Program-made: the position numbers and the translations under genes
The notes under the pieces: generated by a model
Seen by the model: the letters and a program-made list of their open reading frames with translations, nothing else
What the model was told of the DNA's origin: nothing
The model's database searches: none
Part shown: positions 21,154 through 31,561 of the stretch, in pieces
Layout: each line of letters opens with the position of its first letter
Numbering within the stretch: position 1 is the first letter of the stretch
Origin: Viola odorata
Lineage: Eukaryota; Streptophyta; Magnoliopsida; Malpighiales; Violaceae
Reading direction: 5' to 3'
Assembly (NCBI GenBank): GCA_963691705.1
Contig: OY829542.1
Span: 53,795,002 to 53,859,001 of the forward strand
DNA length: 64,000 nucleotides

Positions 21154-22298
21154 TCACCCTCTCAAGAGGTTATATGCTGGTAAATCTTTCACACTAAAAA
21201 CATCTTCCAAGGCAAGCTCACGCTCTAACTGTCCTCTTGTGGACTTCAGAACATCCAGGAAATTCAAATAACCATCAAATAAGATGAGCAATGCAGATAT
21301 AGGTTGATGTATCAAGTAATCAGGTAGTAGCATATCATATGACATCTGAATTAAACACATTACATTAAATTCCATTTATGATGCCCGTTTCGCAAGCCAT
21401 TGAGCATCCATCATTTGAAAGGCTACACAAAAGAGACTGTCAAATGCCATTTCATCTTCTGCAAGTAGTTCCAAAAATCGGATACCTGCTATTGTTGATG
21501 GCTTCCCTGCATGTAATTGTGTCAGTAAATTCCCTAACATTATAAACCCAATAGAGACAAATAAGCTGTAGACCACTAATCAGGCATCATTTTCAGTTCA
21601 TTTAATTGTCAAACGTTATATCTCCTTACCCGTTTGAAGATCCAACATTTGCACCAATGTGAAAGAAATGCTTATGCCAGCCACTGCAAAGGGATATTCC
21701 CACTCCGCTCTTATACCATCCTCTTTCTTCAGTAACCTATGGAAAGATTCCTGATGAAAATACCAACCAATATACTTGTCAGCAAAAGAACTATCAACCA
21801 GCATCATTTATATACTAAATCCCCAGACAGAGCATGTGATTGTATAGGAGAATCTGTTACTGGGTTCAGTAGTAGTTTACTGAACACATGGTCTTTTGAA
21901 GGTATAAGACACGGGCATTATGCCAGCATTCCCCAAACAAATCTACATAAAGATGCTCAATTGATGGGAATATGTAACCCGCATAATATAAGAAAATGGA
22001 ACAAACCGGATACTTCTTGGCAAAAAATATAAGATTCTCCAATGATACAAATCCTCCACCCCTTCAAATTCATGGGAAAAAGAAACAGCATACATAAGAA
22101 AAACTGGAATTAGCATATAATTTCAGAAATTAACCAAACATCTTCATTAAAACCAGCTTACACCTATATTTCCTACGCATACCGGAAGTCAGTGGACGGG
22201 TCTGAACCTTGCCAACCCATCTCCTTCCAAACCTCTGACTTAAGAGATGGAAGTTCCCTGTCTGGATAAGCCAGTCTCCACAGTTGTTTAAGTGCATC
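21154..22298 (-). pseudogene. ELMO-domain protein, 3' exons, decayed
   Basis: On the - strand, exon 22298-22183 encodes the start of the ELMO domain (GWQGSDPSTDFR at its end). Exon 21750-21630 reads EWEYPFAVAGISISF to LQTG. Exon 21506-21364 holds FDSLFCVAFQMMDAQWL, and 21255-21154 gives TRGQLERELALEDV to the stop. ELMO/CED-12 proteins act with small GTPases; plant members are little studied. Defects are a TAA at the end of the third exon where Tyr is expected (RAS-stop-MEFN) and TG in place of the AG acceptor before the last exon. The small exon between the first two is unclear, and the N-terminal exons are missing. Upstream within 330 bp lies a PRMT7 exon, leaving no room for the lost ELMO start. 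Confidence 0.8.
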
Positions 22299-22620
22299 CT
22301 AGATTTTTTTTTTTAAAAAAATATCAATTTCTAATTCATATGAAAATAAACTTTATAGCCAAGATTTTTTCCCCATACAGAGGACAACAGGCCTTGGGAT
22401 GTAAAAGGTATGAAGTAAAATAATATTTTAAGAAGGTGCGGATCAACATCCAAGTATTTTGACATTTGCAACAGGATGTACAAACATAAGCAATTAAACT
22501 TAGTGTTTCCTGTCTTCATATATTCACGATAAATTTATACTCTCGTTATTAAAAGTCAAAATGGTTTTAGAAAGTCAATGAAACTTCAACTGCAAATAAA
22601 AAGAAAGAATAAAATCAAAC
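22299..22620. other. Junction stretch between ELMO and PRMT7 fragments
   Basis: It starts (on the - strand) with the GT donor of the PRMT7 exon at 22620 and ends with the AG acceptor of the ELMO exon at 22299. No PRMT7 C-terminal exon and no ELMO N-terminal exon is recognisable inside. Confidence 0.5.
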
Positions 22621-22636
22621 CTGGCCCTGTAGATAC
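22621..22636 (-). pseudogene. PRMT7: PRMT7 exon, part cut off by the Ogre element
   Basis: The 16 bases read on the - strand as the completion of the exon at 46707-46792. After removing one copy of the GATAC duplication the frame continues ...Val-Val-Ser-Thr-Gly-Pro, as in plant PRMT7, followed by a GT donor. The next exon (a YWKQGVKLL-type sequence in relatives) is not found further left. Confidence 0.8.
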
Positions 22637-23529
22637 TGTCGCGCCCCGAAAATTAAAAATTTGCGAGTGTGCAACGAAATTTGGGACCTTACAATGCTCA
22701 GCGTAAACAGACGCCTCGCAACATGCAATGAAGTCGCCACCCTAATTTGGTTGCTAGGTTTAGGGAACCTTAATCGTCATGGCATAGGAAATATAATAAG
22801 TAAAAAACTAAAGGCACAAAAAAAGGGGTCTGGACACCAGACAAAAGGTTCGGGGTCGTATTATGGTCTCGGGAAGGTGTTAGGCACCCGAGTCACATCC
22901 GAAAACGGTTACCGGTTGATGAGAGAGGTGTTTTAAAGGTGTTTTAAAGGTGTTTTGATAAAATGCGTTTTGAAAAGGGGGCCCTCAGAGGAATCGTCAC
23001 TTTAGTCTTATTTGTGCTCGTAATCGTTCAGGAATAATTAAAACGTCTTTCTGACGGGGTTACCGTTTATCAAGACCGATTGATTATTCCTGATCGTAAC
23101 GTGATGGGACTGAATTTTCCGCAAGACTGAATGAGCGCCCTCTTTTTTTCATCATCGGGCCATGCATGATTTAATTAATTACTACGTGATCCTAATATGG
23201 ATTGCTAACAGAGTACCATTTTAAATGATGGATTTAAAACGATAGTTTGCTGTGGGATCGAAAGTCCCCAGGTACATGCAGTCAATATAAGCGAGAATTA
23301 AAATCACATGAACGCGGCATTTTAAGAAAGTCTTTAAACACGTTGTGCATGTGGGTTGATTTTAGTTCTAGCAGTTCTATATATTATGCATACGATGGAT
23401 ATTTGCAGAAAGCATCGAATAAATAAAAAGGAATCGAAAGGCGTACTTTCGAGCGAAGCTTGAAACTAAAACCTGCAAAATGAGAGTATTAGCGATAGCT
23501 CGAGAAATAAATAAGCAATTTATGAGTGC

Positions 23530-24250
23530 AAGATTTTAAATGACAGTTGATTGTACACGAGAAATGATGGATTTCACGCATACGAAATGAGATGCTGAGT
23601 TTGGTTGTATGCGAAAAATGATTGATTTTAAGCATACGAGAATTTATTGCTAGGTGATTGCATACGAAAAATGATGGATTTTTCGTATGTGAGAATTTAA
23701 ATGCTAGTTGATTGCATGCAAAAAATGATGGATTTTACGCATGTGAGAATTAAAATGCTAGTTGATTGCATGCGGCAAATGATGCATTTTACGCATGTGA
23801 GAATTTAAATGCTAGTTGTTTGCATGCGAAAAATGATGGATTTTACGCATGTGAGAATTTAAATGCTAGTGATTTTCATGCGAAAAATGATGAATTTTAA
23901 GCATGTGAGAATTAAAATGCTAGTGATTTTCATGCGAAAAATGATGGATTTTACGCATGGGAGAATTTAAATGCTAGTTGTTTGCATGCGAAAAATGATG
24001 GATTTTACGCATGTGAGAATTTAAATGCTAGTTGACTGCATGCAAAAAATGATTGATTTTAAGTATACGAGAGTTTAAGTGCTAGTTGATTGCATGCGAA
24101 AAATGATGGATTTGACGCATACGAGAATTAAAATGCTAGTGATTTGCATGCGAAAAATGATGGATTTTACGCATGGGAGAATTTAAATGCTAGTCGATTG
24201 CATGCGAAAAATGATGGATTTGACGCATACGAGAATTAAAATGCTAGTGA
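23530..24250. repeat. ~55-57-bp tandem array in the left Ogre LTR
   Basis: About a dozen units of the type GCATGCGAAAAATGATGGAT followed by TTTACGCATGTGAGAATTTA and AATGCTAGTTGATT. Units differ by point changes (GCATAC for GCATGC, GTGATTTTC for GTTGTTTGC). The same order of variants occurs in the right LTR. Confidence 0.9.
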
Positions 24251-24425
24251 TGAGTGCAGAAAAATTAAATGCAGTTTGACGATTTACAGGGGTTTTAAAA
24301 CAGTTGGATAATTTGCAGAAAGTAAACAGTTGATATTTGCGAAAAGTGAAACAATTGATATTGCGGAAAATAAAACAATTGATATTGCAGAAAATAAGAC
24401 AGTTGATATTTACGAGAATTGAAAT

Positions 24426-25325
24426 GCGACCGACCATATAGGCGGTATATTGAATTTAAATTGCCGAAAGTAAATTGCGAGAAATTAAAGTGCGGAAAAG
24501 TAAAGTGCGGAAACTTAAAGTGCGGAAAATTAAGCAGTTGATAATTTGCGGAAAGATTTCCAGCAGTTTGCGAAAAATTAAAGCAGTTGAATATTTACGA
24601 AAATTAAAAAAGCGACCGACCATATAGGCGGTATTTTAAATGACTGAATTTAAATTGCCGAAAGTAAATTGCTGGAATTTAAAGTGCGGAAAATTAAACA
24701 GTTGATAATTTGCGGAAGGATTTCCAGCAGTTTGCGAAAAATTAAAGCAGTTGAATATTTACGAATATTTACGAAAATTAAAAAGCGACCGACCATATAG
24801 GCGGTATTTTAAATGACTAAATTTAGATTGCCGAAAGTAAATTGCTGGAATTTAAAGTGCGGAAAATTAAACAGTTGATAATTTGCGGAAGGATTTCCAG
24901 CAGTTTGCAAAAAAATTAAAGCAGTTGAATATTTACGAAAATTAAAAAAGCGACCGACCATATAGGCGGTATTTTAAATGACTGAATTTAAATTGCCGAA
25001 AGTAAATTGCTGGAATTTAAAGTGCGGAAAATTAAACAGTTGATAATTTGCGGAAGGATTTCCAGCAGTTTGCGAAAAATTAAAGCAGTTGAATATTTAC
25101 GAAAATTTACGAAAATTAAAAAGCGACCGACCATATAGGCGGTATTTTAAATGACTGAATTTAGATTGCCGAAAGTAAATTGCTGGAATTTAAAGTGCGG
25201 AAAATTAAACAGTTGATAATTTGCTGAAGGATTTCCAGCAGTTTGCAAAAAAATTAAAGCAGTTGAATATTTACGAAAATTAAAAAAAGCGACCGACCAT
25301 AAAGGCGGTATTTTAAATGACTGAA
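24426..25325. repeat. ~170-bp tandem array, six markers, left Ogre LTR
   Basis: CGACCGACCATATAGGCGG starts near 24429, 24612, 24786, 24951, 25124 and 25290. Between markers lie AAATTGCCGAAAGTAAATTG, AGTGCGGAAAATTAAACAG and GATTTCCAGCAGTTTGCG blocks in constant order. Confidence 0.9.
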
Positions 25326-26223
25326 TTTAAACAGTTAGATATAAATGACTGAGGTTAGATCATGTGAAAATAACTATCACGATAAGGAATGAGCAATTCA
25401 CGTGTAGAAACAATTCAGTAAACAACTTGATAAAAAATAAGCATACGAACATTTTACGAAAAAATCGAACTAAACAATTCATGTATAAAAATATAAAAAA
25501 AAGCACATATCACAAATAATAATCATACGAAGCATATAAGCATTTTGCGTAAAAAAAATGACGAATCTAAGACTCGAAAAAAATACAAGTGGGCTGGGCC
25601 CTACTTAAAATTTGAAAAATGGGCCAAGAACAATTCCTGGCCCAAGGGAATTCATTTAAATGGTGATGGGCCAAGCCCATCACCTTTCTTCCTTTCCTTG
25701 CCCGAAGGGCCATGCGGCCCAAGTCACCATCTTCTTCCTCACGTCGCCGGAGCCACTGCCGGCGACGGAGGTGATGAACCAGGCGGCCAAATCGCCTGGT
25801 TCTTGACCCGAATGAAGCGTCTCCCTCCCAGCAGCACAAATACATTATCACAGCAAGGAAAACGGGAACAAAGCAGTGGCATTTTTGGAGAAAACGGAAA
25901 GATGCATATTTACATTAATTTACGAAATAATTAAACTAAGCTACGATAATTCAAACGAATGTTAGTAGAGTGAAATTAGGTTGAAACTCAAGCACTTAGA
26001 ACACGTTTGAGCAGTTAAATGGTCATCGAAGTCAAGAACGAAAATTAGAGAGAGAAACCGTAAGTGAGAGAGGGAGAAAGAAACTCACAACGCTTGCCGA
26101 AATAGGGAAGGATTGCGCGCAAGGAGTGGGCTCAAATGCTCGTGAATTCGACTGGAAATATGGGGAGGGAGCAGTGTGATTTTTTTGCAAAATTTTGGAC
26201 CCTTTTGCCGTTGGGAACGACGG

Positions 26224-26233
26224 CTATTTATAG
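26224..26233 (-). promoter_or_regulatory. TATA box, left Ogre LTR
   Basis: CTATAAATAG on the - strand inside a small palindrome (CGGCTATTTATAGCCG). The same sequence is in the right LTR. Confidence 0.6.
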
Positions 26234-26416
26234 CCGAAAGCAGCCGCGTGGTGGCCGGACGCGGGCTACGCGTGGAGGAGGGGCCGGCCGTGATGATGGC
26301 GGAGCTAGGGGCTACGGGATAGAGGCTCGGACGCGATGGGAGCAGGTGGCTCGGGCGTGGACTCGTGGCTGAGAATTCCCTCGGCACTGTTCACGTGCAT
26401 TATGCACAATAAATTG

Positions 26417-26466
26417 TCAACCGTTGATCTGGTTGACTTTCCTTGGTTGACCAGATCAACGGTTGA
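26417..26466. repeat. 17-bp perfect inverted repeat in Ogre U3 (left LTR)
   Basis: TCAACCGTTGATCTGGT (26417-26433) pairs with ACCAGATCAACGGTTGA (26450-26466) across a 16-base loop, about 200 bp upstream of the TATA box. It is unchanged in the other LTR. Confidence 0.9.
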
Positions 26467-27172
26467 GATCAAAGGCCTTTAAGTCTCATTTAAATGGCCT
26501 CGAGCCGAGTCTCGCGGGCAAACGTTCCGACTTTTCGAGCCGAAGGTACTGGCGCGTAGAGAAAAATACGCCGATTTTAACCGTCTACAGCGAATGGCGA
26601 GAATTCCTCGTTTAACGTGTTTATTTTCGCGTTCAAAAACGTGAAATGTTTGAACGGAAAAATAATAACGTTACGCCGAAAATTACACGAGTCGCTGTAG
26701 ACCGTTGCGACCAGAAAAAAATCTAGCAACTAGTTGATGGAAAACATTTTAAAGTCGAGCTATTGTCTGAGCAGGCTTACTCGGGTCCAATAAAAGCTCG
26801 AATAAAAATAATAATAAAATAATAAAAATACTAAAAAATGCGCTAAAATATTAAAAATCCTAAAATCCATGAGATGACCTAAAATGAAGAAACGACTCGC
26901 AAATGACTGCCGGATAGTAAAAAAATGTGAGTTTTAAGGCTAAAAATAATAAGGATATTAATAACAAAAATACTTGACGAAAAATTAAAAACGCGATTTC
27001 AAAAGCTGACGAAGCTAACGATGATGCTAAAACGCGATGAAAACCCTAAAAATGCTAGCGATGGTAAACTAACTACAGCTGACTGTAAACTAAGTAAAAA
27101 TGACCATAAATTAAATAAATGACAGAAATGTTAAAGTTAAGTAAAAATGGCGTCAAAATTCGGGTATCAACA

Positions 27173-27186
27173 GTTGCCCCCTCTTT
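27173..27186 (-). other. Polypurine tract of the Ogre element
   Basis: AAAGAGGGGGCAAC on the - strand directly before the 3' LTR start. Confidence 0.75.
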
Positions 27187-27284
27187 ACTGTCTTATCGAA
27201 GTATTTGATAAGCAGTAAAGACAGTTGCCCCTATATATCCGAATTTTGGCGACACGACAGGTCTTACCTTAGGTTTGTGGGGAT

Positions 27285-28545
27285 GACGTCGCTCTGGGAG
27301 GAGGAAATTAATGTTGTCGCTCTGGGAGTAGATGATCGGTTGATGTCGCTCTGGGAGGAGAAGAATGCTATCACTGGGGATTAAAAGGTGTCCACGGAAC
27401 TGCCGATGTTGCTCGTGGATGTCGCTCTGGGAGGAGGAGATTGCGGTCGCTCTGGGAGAAGAGAGGTTGTTGATCCTGCAAAGATATAAGCTTAGATCTA
27501 CTCGGGTATCGAGAGAACATAAATTGCAGGAAACGTAAATAACGACTACTTTGAAAAGAATGAAAAAATAGTTTTACGAAAATGTAAATGACTGCTCCAC
27601 TGGGGGGTTTGACATGCAACAGACGTTGCCTAGGGAGGATAACGCGCTATTCGCAGATGTACGACTAACTTGTCCTAATGATGTCTTTCTAAGAGGAGGA
27701 GAATAATTATGCAGAAATGTAGAATTATGTGAATGGTGTCACTCTGGGAGGAGGAAAAGTGCTAAGGCTAAGAAGGTAGAATTACGCTATGCTATCACTC
27801 TGGGAGGAGAAGAATGCTAATGCTGGGATGTAAACAAACGTCGAAGACGCGAAACTTGGAAATTGAAATATGGTCACTCTGGGAGGAGGGGAATTCTATG
27901 CTGAAATCTAAATGTTGTCACTCTGGGCGGAGGGGATATTTATGCTGAAAACTAAATGCTGTCACTCTGGGAGGAGGGGATATTTATGCTGAAATCTAAA
28001 TGCTGTCACTCTGGGAGGAGGGGATATTTATGCTGAAAACTAAATGTTGTCACTCTGGGAGGAGGGGATATTATGCTGAAAACTAAATGCTGTCACTCTG
28101 GGAGGAGGGGATATTTATGCTGAAAATTAAATGCTGTCACTCTGGGAGGAGGGGATATTATGCTGAAAACTAGATGCTGTCACTCTGGGAGGAGGGGATA
28201 TTATGCTGAAAACTAAATGCTGTCACTCTGGGAGGAGGGGATATTATGCTGAAAACTAAATGCTGTCGCTCTGGGAGGAGGGGATATTATGCTGAAAACT
28301 AAATGTTGTCGCTCTGGGAGGAGGGGATTGCATGATGTCACTCTGGGAGGAGGAAATACAGTACAGAAACGTAAACAACGTCAATTCCGTAGGAGAAGAC
28401 GTGACATGCGGAAATTAATCTAAGGTCACTCTGGGAGGAGGAGATGCTATTGCTGTCACTCTGGGAGGAGAAAAATGCTATGCTTGCTGAAAATTTTTTT
28501 AGAGGCTGTCACTCTGGGAGGAGAAAAATGCTACGCTTGCTAGCG
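27285..28545. repeat. GTCACTCTGGGAGGAG repeats in the Ogre 3' untranslated region
   Basis: The 16-base core, with GTCGCTCTGGGAGG variants, recurs throughout. Between about 27866 and 28325 it forms a regular 42-44-bp tandem array with spacer GATATTTATGCTGAAAAC plus TAAATGCT, about eleven copies. On either side the spacing is irregular. Such 3' arrays are known in Ogre elements and can seed satellite DNA. Confidence 0.9.
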
Positions 28546-29671
28546 GCCTTGATACGATCCTAGAATGCGCCTGCATCCTGCTCAGGAGGTAACGACCCCA
28601 AGAACAAGACTTTCCCACAATTTGCAGCCGTAAGCAGTCCTCACCTGATATTAGTGTTTGCACTCACGCTCTAAAACAAGGCTAAGTGTTTAACGCTCAT
28701 AAAGATGCAACAAACATGATACATAATTTACAGTTCGCAATGTCAATCCGAGTGAATAGACTTCGACTGAAGATGCACATGCATGGGCGTTCTAATAATC
28801 AATGGGACTTTTACGGAAAAGAATGAAAGGACATGAAAAGTCCGGAAAGGAGTTTGTTTTGGAAGAGATGGCTTTGCTGGGGAGTTGGAAGGCTTTTGAT
28901 GAGTGATGCTTTGCTGATTGGCCTTGATGAGGGCGAGGGGTGCGAGCTCTTTCACTTTTTGCTGGGGATGCTTTCTGGGCAGCGTGTGTGAGCTCTGGGA
29001 TCCTTGCTGGGGGTGCTTTTCGTTCGGCCAGGGGCCCTATTCTTGAGTCTTCATTGGGGAGTGTCGTCGCTGCTCTTTTTGCGACTCACTACCTGAGTTG
29101 GCCTGGGGCCCTTTTCTTCTCGTGTCCTTACTAGGGAGGCTTGCTTTGAGATTTCTCGAGTTGGCCTTGGGCCTCTTTTGCTTGACTTCCTGGGGAAGGA
29201 TGCTTTGAGCTTTCTCGAGTTGGCCTTGGGCCTCTTTCTCTCGAGTCTACTGGGGACGTTTTCTTCGAGATTTCTCGAATTGAGGTGTCCCCGGGCTGTG
29301 CTTGCTTTGGCTCTTCAATTGTTCAAAGATCTCTGAGCATTTTCTTTCTTTTCTTTTCTTTTCCCCTTTGCCCCTTTCTCTTTTCTCTTTTTTTCTCTTT
29401 TCTCTCCCCTTTTTTTTTTTTTTTTTTTATATCCCTCCCCTTTTTGATTTGATTTGAAATGCAACAGAGCAGAGCAAGCACAACCTTCGTCTTGATCTCT
29501 TCCCCTCTTGTCTTGAGGCCTCGGCCTTCGTTGTTGCTGCTTCTTCGGTGATAGTCCTTAGCGATCTCCTAGTGACCTTTTCGTTCCCTTCGTCTTGTTC
29601 TTGGACTTGACGTGCTCATGCTTCCGGCTGGCAGTTTTAGCTGAAACTGCTTCTTGGCTCCCGGGGTATGA

Positions 29672-30031
29672 GTGATAGAGAAGGTTTGGGGGAGTGATGA
29701 CATATGGTGGAAAGTGGGAAGAAATGAAAAAGGTGGGGATGATCGTAAAAGTCCCATTTCATTTTATAGCTATCCCATGTCTAATTGCGCATGTACCCTG
29801 GATATTATGCGAACTCAACTAGTATCTAGTCAGGCTCTTACACTCGTGAAGGATAAGGCGCGTTGGCTCAAAAATGCTTACCGGGATTTGTCTATGACTG
29901 CTTACGTCGGTGCAAACCACGGATATAAGAGCATACAGGTAATATCGTGCGCGGCATGTAATTTGGATGGATGTTTTTTTTTTTTTTTTTTGAAAATGGG
30001 ATTGAAAATTCTCGATCTATGCAATGCATGA
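29672..30031 (+). other. Antisense ORF, possible Tat-type extra ORF remnant
   Basis: A 119-codon frame opposite to the element's sense. Its middle (LVKDKARWLKNAYRDLSM) has protein-like composition, and a GT donor-like CAGGTAATAT follows at about 29937, after which the frame turns into poly-Phe from a T run. Extra antisense ORFs between integrase and the 3' LTR have been described in Tat-lineage elements. I cannot confirm homology, so this is only a candidate. Confidence 0.25.
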
Positions 30032-30390
30032 AAACGCTTATGGGAGTAGTATTGCTTTTGTTTTAGCTGGGCTAAAAAGGGATTTTGATTGACTTTTGAT
30101 TTTTGGCTGATTGGTGGTTCAATTGCTAGAGGGTTTGATTGCTAGACGTTTGATTGCTGGATGTTTGATTGCTGGATGTTTGATTGCTAGATGTTTGATT
30201 GTTAGATGACTGATTGCTAGATGACCGATTGTTAGAATGTGGGGGGGTGACTTATTTGCAACGTTCTAACGAGAATCTAAGGTTGCCCCCTAGTGGGCCA
30301 GACGACCGTACTCGAATTAAAGCTAATAAAGCAGCCAGAATGAAAATAAAACTAAATAGAAGGGGAAAGAAAGATAGACTCCCCTGAGAT

Positions 30391-30639
30391 GTGCAGCGGG
30401 GCTACATGGGCGTCTTCCACAAGCTTTATGAGGATGACAATGAGCTGATTCGTGTCCCGGTCATTGCCGGACCCCTGCTGATTGGCTTCGTGATTGCTTT
30501 TAGGGTAGAGGGGGAAAACCCTCTGTCCCTGAATCGTGCAGCGGGGCTATATGGGCGTATGCTTACCGTTCTTATGCAGGCAATGAATGGGGGTAACCCG
30601 GTTCCTGAAACAGACAAGGTGATGACAAATGAGGAGTAA
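30391..30639 (+). other. Second antisense ORF in the Ogre 3' region
   Basis: An 82-codon frame with a hydrophobic centre (VIAGPLLIGFVIAF). The words TGCAGCGGGGCTA and ATGGGCGT occur twice, near 30391 and 30537, so part of it is an internal duplication. It may be a later exon of the ORF at 29672. The family is not recognised. Confidence 0.25.
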
Positions 30640-31561
30640 ATGCAAGGCAACTTTTAGTGAAAGTAATGCGATGGATCAGTTTTTAAGCTCTCCCTTTTAG
30701 ACGGGCTATCCATGGGTCACAGCGGTGTGACTTGTGTCGGATGTTTGTTGATGATGGCTTTGCTCTAGAGGCTTGATCACAGCTCTTATCTTTGCTCGGG
30801 TGATATCGTCAGTCAGCCGCTGGCGGCCCACAAATTAGAGGATTGATCTTCCTCGTGCTGATTCTGTTGAGGAGCTTCTTGAACAAGACTGCATCATGTA
30901 TGTTGATTGTGATCCTAGGGGGATAGGCTTTCATCGCGCTTCTTTTCTGGTAGTTCTGCTTGCGAAGGTGCGCTGGGCGACACTAGCGTTTTGGTGATGG
31001 GCTCCTCTGAATTGGTGACAGAGATGGGAGCCAATGTTGCTAATGTTTCGACAGCTCAGTCGGCGTTGGATGGGCTTTGTGACTTTGGTCCAGCATTCAG
31101 TCCTTTGAGACCGGTGGTTTGCGGTGCCGGTTGTGCTGGTAGCACTGCGGGACAAAGAAACTTTGCTTTAGAGGGCGATGGTTTGCCTTAAAATCTTTCC
31201 TGATTCGCTCTTGAAGGTGGCTTGCTGTATCAATTCAAGAGCTGCCACGAGCGGAACTCCCTGATTCTATCATGATGACACTGAGGCATGGGAGCTTACA
31301 TCCCTGCAAAACTTAAAATTGATTAGTGGCGTTAGTCTAAGTGTCGTGCCTTGAGCTACTCCTGGGGAGCCATCTATGCCATGCTTCCTTTTGTCCTCTC
31401 ACGAGTTTTAAGGAAAAAGAAAATGGACAACAAATTTTTTAAAAGAACAAGCATCTCTTGAACAAAAACTTGTTTTATTAATCTCAGGATAAATGTTTGT
31501 GCTAGATTGTCATGATAAAACCCTATGTCCTTGGTCTGACCGGATGGTGGTTCGCGACGCT

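Larger units (their letters stand above)
22637..27172 (-). mobile_element. 3' LTR of the Ogre element
   Basis: 4536 bp. On the - strand it starts TGTTGATACCCGAATTTTGA and ends GGGGCGCGACA. It contains a TATA box, a U3 hairpin, an array of ~170-bp repeats (six copies of the CGACCGACCATA marker) and an array of ~57-bp repeats. It is 338 bp longer than its partner. Confidence 0.95.
28546..31561. other. Rest of the Ogre 3' untranslated region
   Basis: No pol-type coding sequence. It includes repeats around GAGTTGGCCTTGGGCCTCTT (28930-29290), a pyrimidine-rich tract (29340-29430), a poly-T run (29975) and a 15-bp tandem repeat of GTTTGATTGCTGGAT type (30120-30235). Antisense ORFs at 29672 and 30391 are listed separately. 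Confidence 0.6.

Noticed and set aside
13734..22636. Helitron carrying the gene fragments
   Set aside because: Considered, but no TC start, CTRR end with hairpin, or RepHel coding was found; kept only as an alternative in the findings.
23530..25325. Regular repeats that could suggest a CRISPR-like array
   Set aside because: The units are contiguous, with no unique spacers, and lie within an LTR that has a second copy; this is tandem repetition in plant DNA.
25545..26387. ORFs present twice (25545-25934 and 45082-45471; 26085-26387 and 45620-45922)
   Set aside because: They are duplicated only because both lie in the two LTRs of one element; no protein motif and no independent conservation.
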